Assembly: GCA_020161135.1 (NCBI GenBank)
Contig: JAIUOB010000001.1
Location: forward strand, 62,001 to 126,000
DNA from: Gemmatimonadota bacterium
GTDB lineage: Bacteria; Gemmatimonadota; Gemmatimonadetes; Gemmatimonadales; Gemmatimonadaceae
Direction of reading: 5' to 3'
Length of the DNA stretch: 64,000 nt
Shown: piece after piece, positions 44,211 through 58,467 of the stretch
Layout of the letters: each line of letters opens with the position of its first letter
Position numbering within the stretch: position 1 is the first letter of the stretch
Notes under the pieces: model-generated
The model's input: only the letters and a program-made list of their open reading frames with translations
The model's database searches: none
What the model was told of the DNA's origin: nothing
Made by a program: the position numbers and the translations under genes

Positions 44211-45395
44211 TCAGCGAGGGCGTCGCGGGTCCGGTGTCGTGGCGGCAAACGCCCGCATGAACGCCTGCGCGAAGGGCGACCGCTCGATGGCCGCCTCGTC
44301 GAGCCGCGTCTCCCACTGCAGGCCGTCGCTGTTCGCGAGCAGGATGAGCGTCAGGCGCTCGGCCGGCACGTCGCTCAGCACCTTGAGGTAGAGCGCGGAG
44401 TAGCGCCCCTCCCACAGGCCGGTGTGCCAGACGACGCGTCGGCCGTGCAACGTACCCAGGAACCAACCGATGCCGTAGGGGAGCGTCGCGCCGTCCGGTG
44501 TGCGCGTCGGGGCCCACATCGCGGCGCGCAGTGCCGGCGCGATGAGGCGGTCGGTCATCAGCGCCACATCGAAGCGCGCCAGGTCCAACGCGCTCGCGGT
44601 GACGCCGCCCGCCGCGCCGTCGCCCTGCGGTGGCGGCGGATCGGAGCGCACGAACGCGCCCGTCGAGTCACGATGGTACGGCACCGCCAGCGCCTCAGCG
44701 ATGCGCGGTGGCAAGGGCAGGCGCCGATGCGTGCGCGCCGCGTTGCGCATGCCGGCCGGGCGGAACACGAGCGAATCGACCAGATCCGAGAAGGCGCGCC
44801 CCGCCACCTCGGCCATGGGCCGCGATGCCCATGAGAACGACGGAGGATTGTACAGGAAGCGCGTGCCCGGGGTCGCGCCATTGGCGGTCATCGTGAGCAC
44901 GTGACGCATGGTGAGCGCGTCGGTGCAGCCGTAGTCGCCGAAGAAGATGCCCCCGTCGCTGCGCGCGGCCGCGCAGAACTCGGCGAAGCCCGCGTAGCGC
45001 TGCATCGGGCGGTCGAGATCGAGCAGGCCATCCTGCACGAGGCGCATCGCCACCACGCCGGACACCGGCTTGCTGACGGACGCGATGTTGAAGGGCGTCT
45101 CCGGTGTCACCGGCGTGCCACGGGCGAGGTCGGCCATGCCGAGGCCCTGCGCGAGCAGCACGGTGGTGTCGCGCAGCACGACGACGGCGAGGCCCGGGAT
45201 GTGGCGGGCGCGACGCAGCGAGTCGACCTGCGCGGCGAAGTTGCGAACGGCGGCGACATCCGCCCGGGACCCGGTTGCAGCAGACATCGGCGCGCGTTGG
45301 GCGTGGGACCGTGCGGCCCCTGCGAGCAGTGCAACGCCGAGGACCCAGCACGGCACCACCAGCGGGAGTCGACGTCGCGCCATGAGGAGAGGCAT
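44211..45395 (-). CDS. exported serine hydrolase, class C beta-lactamase-like
   Basis: The product has 394 residues from the ATG at 45395, which has an AGGAG site five bases upstream. A Sec signal ends at S-H-A-Q. The S-x-x-K catalytic pair is S-V-S-K in F-N-I-A-S-V-S-K-P-V-S-G. The third box is W-H-T-G, replacing the K-T-G of class C enzymes. The Tyr box is not the standard Y-x-N; Y-N-P-P-S-F is its likely counterpart. This pattern fits esterases or D-aminopeptidases of the family better than a true beta-lactamase. It converges with the nitronate monooxygenase-like gene 20 bp away. Confidence 0.83.
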   Translation of the reverse strand: MPLLMARRRLPLVVPCWVLGVALLAGAARSHAQRAPMSAATGSRADVAAVRNFAAQVDSLRRARHIPGLAVVVLRDTTVLLAQGLGMADLARGTPVTPETPFNIASVSKPVSGVVAMRLVQDGLLDLDRPMQRYAGFAEFCAAARSDGGIFFGDYGCTDALTMRHVLTMTANGATPGTRFLYNPPSFSWASRPMAEVAGRAFSDLVDSLVFRPAGMRNAARTHRRLPLPPRIAEALAVPYHRDSTGAFVRSDPPPPQGDGAAGGVTASALDLARFDVALMTDRLIAPALRAAMWAPTRTPDGATLPYGIGWFLGTLHGRRVVWHTGLWEGRYSALYLKVLSDVPAERLTLILLANSDGLQWETRLDEAAIERSPFAQAFMRAFAATTPDPRRPR

Positions 45396-45548
45396 GGCAG
45401 CTCCTACGGCACGCTCCGGCCTTCGGTTCCAGCGTCGGCGCGTGATGACCGCGTGGCTCCCAACACCGTTGGTCACTGCGACAGTCCACTCCGCCACGAT
45501 TCCCGAACTCGGATGAATCCGGTCGGAGGAGGGCCCGTACAGCGCGGC

Positions 45549-47759
45549 ATGCCCTCCTCCGGACCTCGCCGACCTCGATCGGTGGCGACCGTCGCGCACG
45601 TCACGTGGTGTGCCGTCGTGTCGTGCCTGCTCGGCGCCACGCCGTCGCTGTCCACACAGTCGACCACCGCAGACGCGCTGACGCTGCTGGCACGCGCACG
45701 CGCCGCGCGCCTGCAGCAGGACTCGCTCCTAGCATCGTACACCGCACAGGTCACCCAGCGCCTGTCGCTGTCGATCGGGTTGCTGCGGCTCGCCCCTGAA
45801 CGACTCGCCTTTCGGCATGAAACCGCTGCCCAGGTGTCCTGGCAACGCGGCGCGCCGGTGGAGGTGCACCTGCGCGGCGCGCGCACGTTCGTCGGCGCGT
45901 GGAGCGGCAACTTCGGCAGCGCCACCGACCGGGATCTCGCCGACGCCGTGCCCATTCCGCACTTCCCGGGCCGTGAGCAGTTGTGGACGGGCGATGGCAT
46001 GGTCACCGACTTCGTCGGGCAGGCCCGCGCGACGCGCGACAGCATCGACGAGCGCACGCTGGTGCACCCGCTCGCGGCCGGTGCCGAGGCGCACTATCTG
46101 TACGCACTCGGCGACACGGCGGTCATCACGATGCCCGGCCCGGACGGCGCGGCCCGGCGCATCACGTTGCGCGAACTGCGGGTGACGGCGCGGGCTCCGC
46201 GCTGGAATCGCATTGTGGGTGCGTTCTGGTTCGACGATGCGTCGGCCCGGCTGGTCCGCGCCGCGTACCGGCTGTCGATGCCGACCGACGTGTACGCGGC
46301 CTCGCGTGATCATGCATCGCGTCGCGCGGTGCCACGCTGGCTGGGCGCGCTCATCGGGCCGCTGGAGACTGACATCACGGCGGTCGCGGTAGAGTTCGCG
46401 CTCGTGGGTGACCGGTTCTGGCTGCCGCGCCTGCAGACGCTCGAGGGCGTCGCGCGCGCAGGCGGCGTGCGCGCCGCGATGCGCATCGCGCAGCACTTCC
46501 GCTACGATGCCGTCACCGGCATGGCGGACACGCGGGCGCTGGTGGCGGCCGACAGCACCGGCGGGTCACGGGTCGTGCGCAGTCGCCGGTTCGGGGGCGC
46601 CGTCGAGGTGCGGACAGTGGTCCCGAGCGATCGCGCGCTGCTCGCACGCGCCCCGGAACTGCCAGCCTCGCTGTTCGACGAGGGCGAGGCGCGCTTCACC
46701 ACGCCGACACGGGCCGACCTGTTGCGCACACTCGACTGGCGCCTGCAGCCGGCCGCGGCGCGCGGGCCCATCGCGTACACCGTGGGCGTTCCGATGACAC
46801 GGTGGAACCGCGTCGAGGGCCTCTCGACCGGCCTGCGCGTCGCGATGCCGTGGGGCGGTGGGCGGTGGACGACCGCCGACGTGCGCGGTTCTTTCGCAGA
46901 CCGACAGGTGAACGGCGAGCTCTCGCTGGCGCGCCGCACCGGGCGAGACGCGCAGCAGATCGGTGTGTACCGCCGACTCGTCGCAGGCAACGACTGGGGA
47001 GCGCCCCTCGGCGTGGGGGCGTCGCTCGACGCCCTGCTGTTCGGACGTGACGACGGTGTGTACCATCGCGCGGTGGGTGTCGACGCCAGTGGCGAACGCG
47101 CCTCCGGCACCGTGCGGGCCTGGCGTCTCTTCGCCGAGCAGCAGTCGGCGGCGGATGTGCGCACGACATGGAGCCTGCTGGGCTCCGACCGCGGCGCGCT
47201 GCCGAATCCCGCCGCGACGCGCGCGACGTTCGTGGGCGCGTCGCTGCGCCTGCAGGGCGAGCACACCGGCGCACCGCGAGCGTGGCGTCTTCGCGGACTC
47301 GGTCGACTCGAAGCCGCCGCCGGGCGCACCGACTCCGGTGGGCTGGCGTACGCGCGCGCCCTGCTCGATGCCACGGTGTCGCACGGACTCGTCGGACCGC
47401 TCGACGCGACCGTCGCGGCCTCGGTGGGCCTCACGGCCGGCGACGTGCCGCCGCAGCGCCTGTTCATGCTGGGCGGAGTGCCGAGTGTGCGTGGTCTGCG
47501 CGCACTCGCCGCGCGCGGCGACGCGCTGTGGCTGACCCGCAGCGAGATCGGGTGGACGCTGCCCGTCGTGCGCCCCTCCGTCTTTACCGACATCGGCTGG
47601 ACCGGTGCGCGTGCGGCCTGGCGTCATCCCGGCCGGGCGCTCACCGGCGCCGGCGTGGGACTGTCGCTGTTCGATGGCCTCGCGCACGCGGATCTCGCGC
47701 GCGGCGTGCATCCCCGCGGTCCGTGGCGCTTCACGCTCTCGCTCGACACACGGTTCTGA
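45549..47759 (+). CDS. outer-membrane beta-barrel protein with a novel N-terminal domain (paralog 2)
   Basis: The product has 736 residues from the ATG at 45549 (ATG at 45513 is an alternative). A Sec signal ends near S-T-Q. It is clearly homologous to the 32427-35069 product: I-P-H-F-P-G-R-E-Q-L-W, V-H-P-L-A-A-G-A-E, L-R-V-T-A-R-A-P-R-W followed by I-V-G-A-F-W-F-D, W-N-R-V-E-G-L-S-T-G, and F-G-R-D-D-G-V-Y-H-R-A-V-G-V-D. The middle region is much shorter. The barrel ends with G-G-V-P-S-V-R-G-L-R-A-L and F-T-D-I-G-W-T-G, and a terminal Phe typical of outer-membrane proteins. The next gene, 30 bp on, encodes a membrane protein with HExxH. Confidence 0.75.
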   Translation: MPSSGPRRPRSVATVAHVTWCAVVSCLLGATPSLSTQSTTADALTLLARARAARLQQDSLLASYTAQVTQRLSLSIGLLRLAPERLAFRHETAAQVSWQRGAPVEVHLRGARTFVGAWSGNFGSATDRDLADAVPIPHFPGREQLWTGDGMVTDFVGQARATRDSIDERTLVHPLAAGAEAHYLYALGDTAVITMPGPDGAARRITLRELRVTARAPRWNRIVGAFWFDDASARLVRAAYRLSMPTDVYAASRDHASRRAVPRWLGALIGPLETDITAVAVEFALVGDRFWLPRLQTLEGVARAGGVRAAMRIAQHFRYDAVTGMADTRALVAADSTGGSRVVRSRRFGGAVEVRTVVPSDRALLARAPELPASLFDEGEARFTTPTRADLLRTLDWRLQPAAARGPIAYTVGVPMTRWNRVEGLSTGLRVAMPWGGGRWTTADVRGSFADRQVNGELSLARRTGRDAQQIGVYRRLVAGNDWGAPLGVGASLDALLFGRDDGVYHRAVGVDASGERASGTVRAWRLFAEQQSAADVRTTWSLLGSDRGALPNPAATRATFVGASLRLQGEHTGAPRAWRLRGLGRLEAAAGRTDSGGLAYARALLDATVSHGLVGPLDATVAASVGLTAGDVPPQRLFMLGGVPSVRGLRALAARGDALWLTRSEIGWTLPVVRPSVFTDIGWTGARAAWRHPGRALTGAGVGLSLFDGLAHADLARGVHPRGPWRFTLSLDTRF

Positions 47760-47789
47760 CGCGTTCCCCCTCCCCTTGCCCCCTGCCGC

Positions 47790-48503
47790 ATGACGCTCCC
47801 CCTCGACACCGTCGCCGCACGCCCGCGCATCACGCTGCGCGTCACCTGGCGCTACTGCGTGGCGCTGTACTGCATGGTGATGCTGTACTCCTCGTTGCAC
47901 GAACTGGTGCACCACGTCGTTGGCCGCATGGTGTGCGGCGCGTGGGGGGTGAAGACCTTCAACTACTTCGCCACGGCGTGTGAGGGGTCGCTCGGCGGGT
48001 GGATGGCCACCTTCGCGGGCCCGGCGTTCAGCTTTGCGGTGATGTGGGTCGGGTGGTGGCTGCTGGCCCGCCCCGCGTCGCGGTTGCTCTCGCGCCACAT
48101 CGGGTTCGCGCTGATCTTCGCGCAAATGCCGGCCCAGCGCATCACGGGACCGCTCTTCGGGCACAACGACGAGTACTACGCGGCGTGGCACCTCTTCGGC
48201 CGCACTCCGCTGGTGCGTTGGAGCACCCTGGCGGTGATCCTGCTGTGCACCGTGCCGCCCCTCATCGGCGCGTGGCATGCGATCGCCAACCGGCGCCGCA
48301 CGGCGTGGTTCCTGCTGCACTTCCTCCTGCTCCCCTACCTGCTGTGGGGCCCGTTTTTCATGCTGTTCGAGTACCTGCTCGTGCAGCGCCATGTGCTCGC
48401 CGATACGATGTTCGGCATTCCGTACCTGTTCGCGATCAACGAGGTGGCCACGCTCATCCTCTACGTGGCCACCCGGCACTGGCTCGACCCGGACGCGACG
48501 TGA
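47790..48503 (+). CDS. polytopic membrane protein with HExxH motif (M50-like)
   Basis: The product has 237 residues with about six membrane helices. The first helix ends in L-H-E-L-V-H-H-V-V-G-R, an H-E-x-x-H zinc-binding motif as in intramembrane site-2 proteases. The next helix has A-G-P-A-F-S-F-A, resembling the A-G-P-x-x-N element that follows in M50 proteins. A third acidic site, F-G-H-N-D-E, could supply another ligand. The protein is not a standard M50 member. It lies 30 bp after the barrel-protein gene and 4 bp from the convergent PFOR stop. An intramembrane protease role is inference. Confidence 0.65.
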   Translation: MTLPLDTVAARPRITLRVTWRYCVALYCMVMLYSSLHELVHHVVGRMVCGAWGVKTFNYFATACEGSLGGWMATFAGPAFSFAVMWVGWWLLARPASRLLSRHIGFALIFAQMPAQRITGPLFGHNDEYYAAWHLFGRTPLVRWSTLAVILLCTVPPLIGAWHAIANRRRTAWFLLHFLLLPYLLWGPFFMLFEYLLVQRHVLADTMFGIPYLFAINEVATLILYVATRHWLDPDAT

Positions 48504-48507
48504 CGCC

Positions 48508-53274
<4,767 letters not shown>

Positions 53275-53579
53275 GGGGAGAGTCGCCTGGTGGGTGCGCA
53301 ACCGGACGCCGGGCGGCGGCCGGGGCTCGCCATACGATGCGGCCGGGACCGGCAGGGCGCTAAGGGAGCGCCCCGGCCCGACCGTCAGGGTGCCGCCGAG
53401 CGGCCTCGACGGGCACGCCGAGTCGCCAGCCGGGCAGGGCGGCGGCAGGTGCTCCGTTCGTCACCGCCTCGTCGCCGTTGCCCCCGACGCACGGGGAGAC
53501 CCGCCGTGCGCGCGGCAGCGTTGGCGCATCTGGCGGACCATCGCGTCCGCGCGCCCCACGCCCCCTGCTCCTCACATCC
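53275..53579. other. 305-bp intergenic region between divergent genes
   Basis: No gene is supported here. It separates the PFOR start from a small secreted-protein gene and should hold both promoters, though I cannot identify clear -10/-35 boxes. A GGGCGCT/AGCGCCC hairpin (53355-53373, 7-bp stem, 5-nt loop) is the only structure I see. In-frame extensions of the flanking genes into this region look non-coding. Confidence 0.6.
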
Positions 53580-54035
53580 ATGCGTTCGCTTCGCGCGGCC
53601 CTGACCGTCCTCGCCGTCGTCAGCACGTCGGCCCACGCCCAGAGTACAACGTCGCCCTTCGCCGGTCGGTGGAACATCGAAATCACCCCCACAGGTCCGA
53701 TCGTCACGCCCAGCACGCGGGGCCGGCTCACGATCACCGCGCGCGGTGACAGTCTCGAGGCGCACGTGGAGTGGACGCCGGGTGCCGACGGCCGAGTGTC
53801 GCCGAATCGGACCATGCGGGGGGCGATCCGCGGCGACACCGCCACCTTCCAGGACGAGACCGAGGGGTCGGTGTCCGCCGAGTCTCGCACGGCGGGGATC
53901 CGTGCGATCATCACCTGGGTGCTGACGCCGCGCGAGAGTGGCCTCGTCGGCGCGATCTCGTTCGAGGTACCGGGCATGAGTCTGCCGCTGGAAGCCATTC
54001 CGGTGCGTGGCCAGCGCGCGACCGACGGCGGATGA
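53580..54035 (+). CDS. small secreted protein, similar to the 1348-1731 product
   Basis: The product has 151 residues from the ATG at 53580, with a Sec signal (M-R-S-L-R-A-A-L to A-H-A-Q). The mature part begins F-A-G-R-W-N-I-E-I-T and repeats short strands with R-G-D-S-L and R-G-D-T-A turns, matching the K-G-D-S-V pattern of the product at 1348-1731. A small periplasmic beta-rich (lipocalin-like) protein is the best guess. An upstream in-frame ATG (53478) adds residues of no recognisable character. Confidence 0.65.
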   Translation: MRSLRAALTVLAVVSTSAHAQSTTSPFAGRWNIEITPTGPIVTPSTRGRLTITARGDSLEAHVEWTPGADGRVSPNRTMRGAIRGDTATFQDETEGSVSAESRTAGIRAIITWVLTPRESGLVGAISFEVPGMSLPLEAIPVRGQRATDGG

Positions 54036-54128
54036 ATCCCTCGAGGGGGGTGCCGGCGTCATACCCGATGACGGGACGTGTCATGCCGACGCGCATGCCG
54101 TCCATCCATCGCCCTCGTCGATCTTCAC

Positions 54129-55172
54129 GTGCGCCTGCTCGTTCGTCGTGCGCTCCCGTTGGCTCTCTCATTGGCAACGCTGAGCGCCTGCCATCACAGC
54201 ACCACCACCCCTGCCGATCCGCGCCCGACGGTCACCGCCTACGACGCGTTCTGGGCCGACTTCGATCGCACCTATCCGTACTTCACCGTCAAGCAGGTCG
54301 ACTGGCAGGCCGCGCGCGCGCTGCGTGAGCGCGCCGCCGGCGCCGCCACCGACTCGGCGCTCGTGTGGCTCATGCGCGAGGCGGTGGCGCCGCTGCGCGA
54401 CATGCACGTCTGGTTCAAGCGTCCGGACGGCTCACAGGTCGCGAGCACGACGCCCTCGCGTGTCGCCAACTGGAGCAGCGATGCCTGGCGCGGCACGATC
54501 CCGCTGCTCGACTGGCATCAGGGCGTGAGCAACTGGGGGTGGGGGCGTCGCGGCGACGTGGGCTACCTCACCATCGGCGCGTGGAACGATGCGCAGGTGC
54601 GCCTGGCCGATGTCGATGCCGCGTTGGACTCGCTGCGTGCCATGCGCATGTTGGTGCTCGACGTGCGTGCCAATGGCGGCGGCAACGACGCGCTCGCCCT
54701 GCAGGTCGCGGCGCGGTTCACCACGCAGACGCGCGAGTTCGGCGCGGTGCGCTACCGCAATGGCCCCGGCCACGATGACTTCGGCGCGTGGCAGGGGCGC
54801 ACACTCGGCCCGCGCGGCAGTTGGCAGTTCACGAAGCCGGTGCTGCTGCTCATCGGGGCGCGCTGCGCGAGCAGCAACGAGACGTTCATCGCCGCCATGA
54901 AGCAGCTGCCGAACGTCACCCTCCTGGGGGACACGACCGGAGGCGGCACCGCCAACCCCCGCGAGGTGCATCTCGTCGTGGGCGGCCGCGACACCGGGTG
55001 GCGCTACAGCGTCTCGCAGTGGCAGGAGCGCCTGGCCGACGGCGCGCTCATCGAGTGGAACGGCATCGCGCCGGCCGTGCGCGTCGACTGGGACCCCGCG
55101 CGCGTGGCGGCCGGGCGCGACCCGGTGCTCGAGGCAGCCTTTGCGCGGGCGGGGGCGCCGCTGCCGCGCTGA
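54129..55172 (+). CDS. S41-family peptidase, probable lipoprotein
   Basis: The product has 347 residues from the GTG at 54129, which gives a lipoprotein signal with L-S-A-C (Cys21). An N-terminal tricorn-core/S41 helper region (Y-D-A-F-W-A-D-F-D-R-T-Y-P-Y-F, a common S41 signature) is followed by the protease core: G-Y-L-T-I, L-V-L-D-V-R-A-N-G-G-G-N and the nucleophile Ser in C-A-S-S-N-E-T-F near residue 248, then L-L-G-D-T-T-G-G. No PDZ domain is evident. It should cleave peptides in the periplasm. An in-frame start at 54078 is an alternative. Confidence 0.85.
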   Translation: MRLLVRRALPLALSLATLSACHHSTTTPADPRPTVTAYDAFWADFDRTYPYFTVKQVDWQAARALRERAAGAATDSALVWLMREAVAPLRDMHVWFKRPDGSQVASTTPSRVANWSSDAWRGTIPLLDWHQGVSNWGWGRRGDVGYLTIGAWNDAQVRLADVDAALDSLRAMRMLVLDVRANGGGNDALALQVAARFTTQTREFGAVRYRNGPGHDDFGAWQGRTLGPRGSWQFTKPVLLLIGARCASSNETFIAAMKQLPNVTLLGDTTGGGTANPREVHLVVGGRDTGWRYSVSQWQERLADGALIEWNGIAPAVRVDWDPARVAAGRDPVLEAAFARAGAPLPR

Positions 55173-55201
55173 ACCGCGGTCCGGCGCCCCCGGTTGCACG
55201 A

Positions 55202-58200
55202 CTACCCGATCTTCTTCGGCCCCGCGGGCTTCTTCTGCTTGATGGCGCCGATGCCGAGGTCGAAGAGCTTCTTGTTGAGCGTCGGGATGTCGGTGGTGCG
55301 CATCGTGTCGGCGCGCGACTTGAGCTGTGCCCACTCCGGCTCGAGTTCCGCGAGACGGTCGCGCGACGGCTGGTTCACGCGCGGCAGGTCGCTCTCCGTG
55401 GCGTTGACCAGGAACAGCCAGTTGGCGGTGAACTTCTGTGCGAAGTTCTCGACGTCGTCGTAGGCGCGTGACTTGCGCGACACCATGTCGCTGTCCCACG
55501 CCTTGAGACGCGCCAAGAGCGCCTCGCCGTCACGTCGGACATCGGCGTACGCCGCCTCCGCAGGCAGGCCTGCGAGCAGCGTCGCCAACTGGTCCTGCGC
55601 ATCCTTGAGTTCGTTCACCGCGTCGTGCATCTGCGTCACCTCGCCTTCGACCCGCGTCATGAAGCGGTCGTACTCAGCGAACGTGGCCGCATCGACCGTG
55701 GCGAGCGGATTCGCGCGCACCTCCACTTCGGTGCTCACCGTCCGGCCGCCGTGGGCCAGCGTGAGGCGATAGCGTCCGGGCGACACCTTGTGCCCGCGAT
55801 AGTTGGCCTCGATGTACACGCCCGGCACGCCCGACATGGTGGCGTGTCGCAGGTCCCACACGAAGCGGTTGAGTCCCTTGGCCTTGGGGAGTGTCGGCGC
55901 CGCCGGCGGACCGCCATCCCACTTGCTGAAGCTCGTGTCCTTGGCCGAGCTGATCGTGCGCACCACGCGTCCGGCCGCGTCGGCGATGGTGAGCGTGACC
56001 GTGTCGCCCTTCTTCACCTCGGGGAGCGTGTAGTAGAACACGGCGCCCGTCGCCGGATTCACGCCGCGGAAGGTGTCGGCACCGGTGAAGTCGTCGTCGG
56101 TGCTGTTCAGCTCACTGCCCCCGTTCACCAGGTACGCCGGCGTGGGTGCGTAGGCATGCAGCGCAGGCAGGTCGGGCTTGTGCTGCCGCAGCACCGCGAG
56201 GTCGTCGAGAATCCAGAACGCACGCCCCGACGTGGCCGCGATGAGATTGCCCTGATGCACCTTGAGGTCGGTGATGGGTGCCCGCGGCAGGTTGCGCTGG
56301 AACGGGACCCAGTCCTGGCCGCCGTTCCACGACAGGTACAGCCCGAGCTCGGTGCCGGCGAACAGCAGTCCGCGCCGTTCACTGTCCTCACGCACCACGC
56401 GGGTGAACGCGCCGGTCGGAATGCCCTTGTCGATCTTGGTCCACGTGGCCCCGTAGTCGGTGGTCTTGTACAGCCCCGGCGCGTGGTCGTTGAACTTGTA
56501 GCGCGTCGTCGCGATGTACGCCGTGCCCTTGTCGAACGGCGAGACCTCGATGGCGTTGATGAGGCATTCGGCCAGCCCCTTCGGCGTGACGTTCTTCCAC
56601 GTCGCGCCACCGTCACGCGTGAGCTGCACGAGCCCGTCGTCACTGCCGGTCCAGATGACGCCCTTCTCGTGCGGTGACTCGGCGATGTACGCGAGCGTCC
56701 CGTAGTTCTCCGCGCCCACCGCCTCGTTGGTGTAGGGCTCGCCGGGCTTGCCCTGCTTCTCCTTCTCGTTGCGCGTCAGGTCAGGGGACACCGCGGTCCA
56801 CGTGCGCCCCATGTCCGACGTCTTGAGCAGCACCTGCGCGCCGTGATAGAACGTGTTGGGCTCGTGCGCACTCCAGATGATCGGCGCGTTCCAGTTGTAC
56901 CGGTACTTCATGTCCTTGGCGTCGCGCCCGAGGTACTGGATGGGCGCGGCCATGATGTTGGTGCCGGCGTCAGCCTGCGTATCGAGGACCTCGATGGTGC
57001 CCTGATAGCTGCCGCCCAGCACGTAGCGCGGATTGTTCGGATCGAACGCGAGGAACGCGCTCTCGCCACCCGCGGAGGCACGCCAACTGGCCGGCGTGAT
57101 GCCACCACTCGACAGCTCGCGGCTCGCGATGGCCACCGAGGTGTTGTCCTGCTGTCCCGCGTAGATGCGGTACGGGAAGCGGTTGTCGACGTTGATGCGG
57201 TAGAACTGCCCCGTCGGCTGGTTGGCCTGCGTGCTCCAGCTCCGGCCGCCGTCGAAGGTGATGGCCGCCCCCCCGTCGTCGGACATGATGAAGTTGTCGG
57301 CGTTGTCCTGGTTGATCCACAGGTTGTGGTAGTCGCCGTGCACGCCGTCCACGTCGCTCCACGTCTTGCCACCGTCATCGGAGCGCAGCGCGGGCGCGCT
57401 CAGGACATAGAGGCGGTTCTCGTTCTTCGGGTCGACGAACAGCTCGATGTAGTACCAGGCACGCTGCACGAGGCGCGGATTGCTGCTGACCTGGCTCCAG
57501 CTCTTGCCGGCGTTCGTGGACACGTACAGGCCGCGCTCCTCACCCTCCGAGTCGCTCTCGATGAGCGCGTACACCTTCTCGGGATTCGACGGGCTCACCG
57601 CGACCGCCATCTTCCCCATCTTCTCGGGCAGCCCGTCGGTCATCTTCGTCCACGTCTCGCCGGCATCCGTCGACTTGTACAGCCCGCTGCCCGGGCCGCC
57701 GCTGATGACCTTCCACGGCAGGCGTCCGTGCTCCCACATGGCCGCGTACAGGATGCGCGGATTCGTGGCGTCCATCGACAGCTCGGCGGCGCCGGTCTTC
57801 GGGTCGACATACAGCACCTTCTTCCACGTCGCACCGCCATCGACGGACTTGAACACGCCACGATCGGCGTTGGGGGCGTAGAGCGCGCCCTGTGCCGCGA
57901 CGTAGACGACGTCCGGGTTCTTCGGATGCACGAGGATGCGCGACACATGTCGCGTCTCGTCGAGCCCCAGCTTCTTCCACGTCTTGCCGGCGTCGGTGGA
58001 GCGATACACCCCGTCACCGGAGTGCGTCATCACCCCGCGTGGCGCATGCTCACCCATGCCCACATACACGACATTCGCGTCACTGGGCGCGACCGCAATC
58101 GCACCGACCGTGCCGGTCGTGAACCAGCCGTCGGAGATGTTCCGCCAACTGATGCCCATGTTGTCGGTCTTCCAGACACCGCCGCCGGTGGTGCCCATGT

Positions 58201-58447
58201 AGTACGTCTTCGCGTCGCCGACAACGCCGGTCGCCGCCACCGACCGGCCGCCGCGGAAGGGGCCGATCGAGCGCCACGTGAGACTGGCAAAGCTGCTGTC
58301 GAGTGCCGACGAGGCGAAGGGTCGGAGTGCGGCGGTCGCGACGACACCTACGGGCGCCGACGCAGGCTGCGCCACGGCCACCGCCGGCGCGGCGAGACAG
58401 GCCCACCACAACGTGCGCGGCAAACGGATCGGGAACATGCGAGACAT
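55202..58447 (-). CDS. secreted sortilin/VPS10-like beta-propeller protein
   Basis: The product has 1081 residues from the ATG at 58447, with a Sec signal ending at V-A-Q. More than ten Asp-box turns ([32 protein letters not shown]) build two large propellers to about residue 740. A C-terminal part follows with a FlgD-like Ig strand set ([16 protein letters not shown]) and a helical tail. The family is abundant in Gemmatimonadota and is often mislabelled as glycosyl hydrolase; no sialidase catalytic residues are apparent. It follows the M24 gene by 20 bp, suggesting co-expression in peptide use. Confidence 0.87.
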   Translation of the reverse strand: MSRMFPIRLPRTLWWACLAAPAVAVAQPASAPVGVVATAALRPFASSALDSSFASLTWRSIGPFRGGRSVAATGVVGDAKTYYMGTTGGGVWKTDNMGISWRNISDGWFTTGTVGAIAVAPSDANVVYVGMGEHAPRGVMTHSGDGVYRSTDAGKTWKKLGLDETRHVSRILVHPKNPDVVYVAAQGALYAPNADRGVFKSVDGGATWKKVLYVDPKTGAAELSMDATNPRILYAAMWEHGRLPWKVISGGPGSGLYKSTDAGETWTKMTDGLPEKMGKMAVAVSPSNPEKVYALIESDSEGEERGLYVSTNAGKSWSQVSSNPRLVQRAWYYIELFVDPKNENRLYVLSAPALRSDDGGKTWSDVDGVHGDYHNLWINQDNADNFIMSDDGGAAITFDGGRSWSTQANQPTGQFYRINVDNRFPYRIYAGQQDNTSVAIASRELSSGGITPASWRASAGGESAFLAFDPNNPRYVLGGSYQGTIEVLDTQADAGTNIMAAPIQYLGRDAKDMKYRYNWNAPIIWSAHEPNTFYHGAQVLLKTSDMGRTWTAVSPDLTRNEKEKQGKPGEPYTNEAVGAENYGTLAYIAESPHEKGVIWTGSDDGLVQLTRDGGATWKNVTPKGLAECLINAIEVSPFDKGTAYIATTRYKFNDHAPGLYKTTDYGATWTKIDKGIPTGAFTRVVREDSERRGLLFAGTELGLYLSWNGGQDWVPFQRNLPRAPITDLKVHQGNLIAATSGRAFWILDDLAVLRQHKPDLPALHAYAPTPAYLVNGGSELNSTDDDFTGADTFRGVNPATGAVFYYTLPEVKKGDTVTLTIADAAGRVVRTISSAKDTSFSKWDGGPPAAPTLPKAKGLNRFVWDLRHATMSGVPGVYIEANYRGHKVSPGRYRLTLAHGGRTVSTEVEVRANPLATVDAATFAEYDRFMTRVEGEVTQMHDAVNELKDAQDQLATLLAGLPAEAAYADVRRDGEALLARLKAWDSDMVSRKSRAYDDVENFAQKFTANWLFLVNATESDLPRVNQPSRDRLAELEPEWAQLKSRADTMRTTDIPTLNKKLFDLGIGAIKQKKPAGPKKIG

Positions 58448-58467
58448 GAAGGGCCGAGGGGACGTGA

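Noticed and set aside
44211..45395. Antibiotic-resistance beta-lactamase
   Set aside because: The third box is W-H-T-G and the Tyr box is non-standard, which fits esterase or peptidase relatives better.
55202..58447. Glycosyl hydrolase or photosystem-type propeller
   Set aside because: Only Asp-box turns are seen; no catalytic residues support glycosidase activity.
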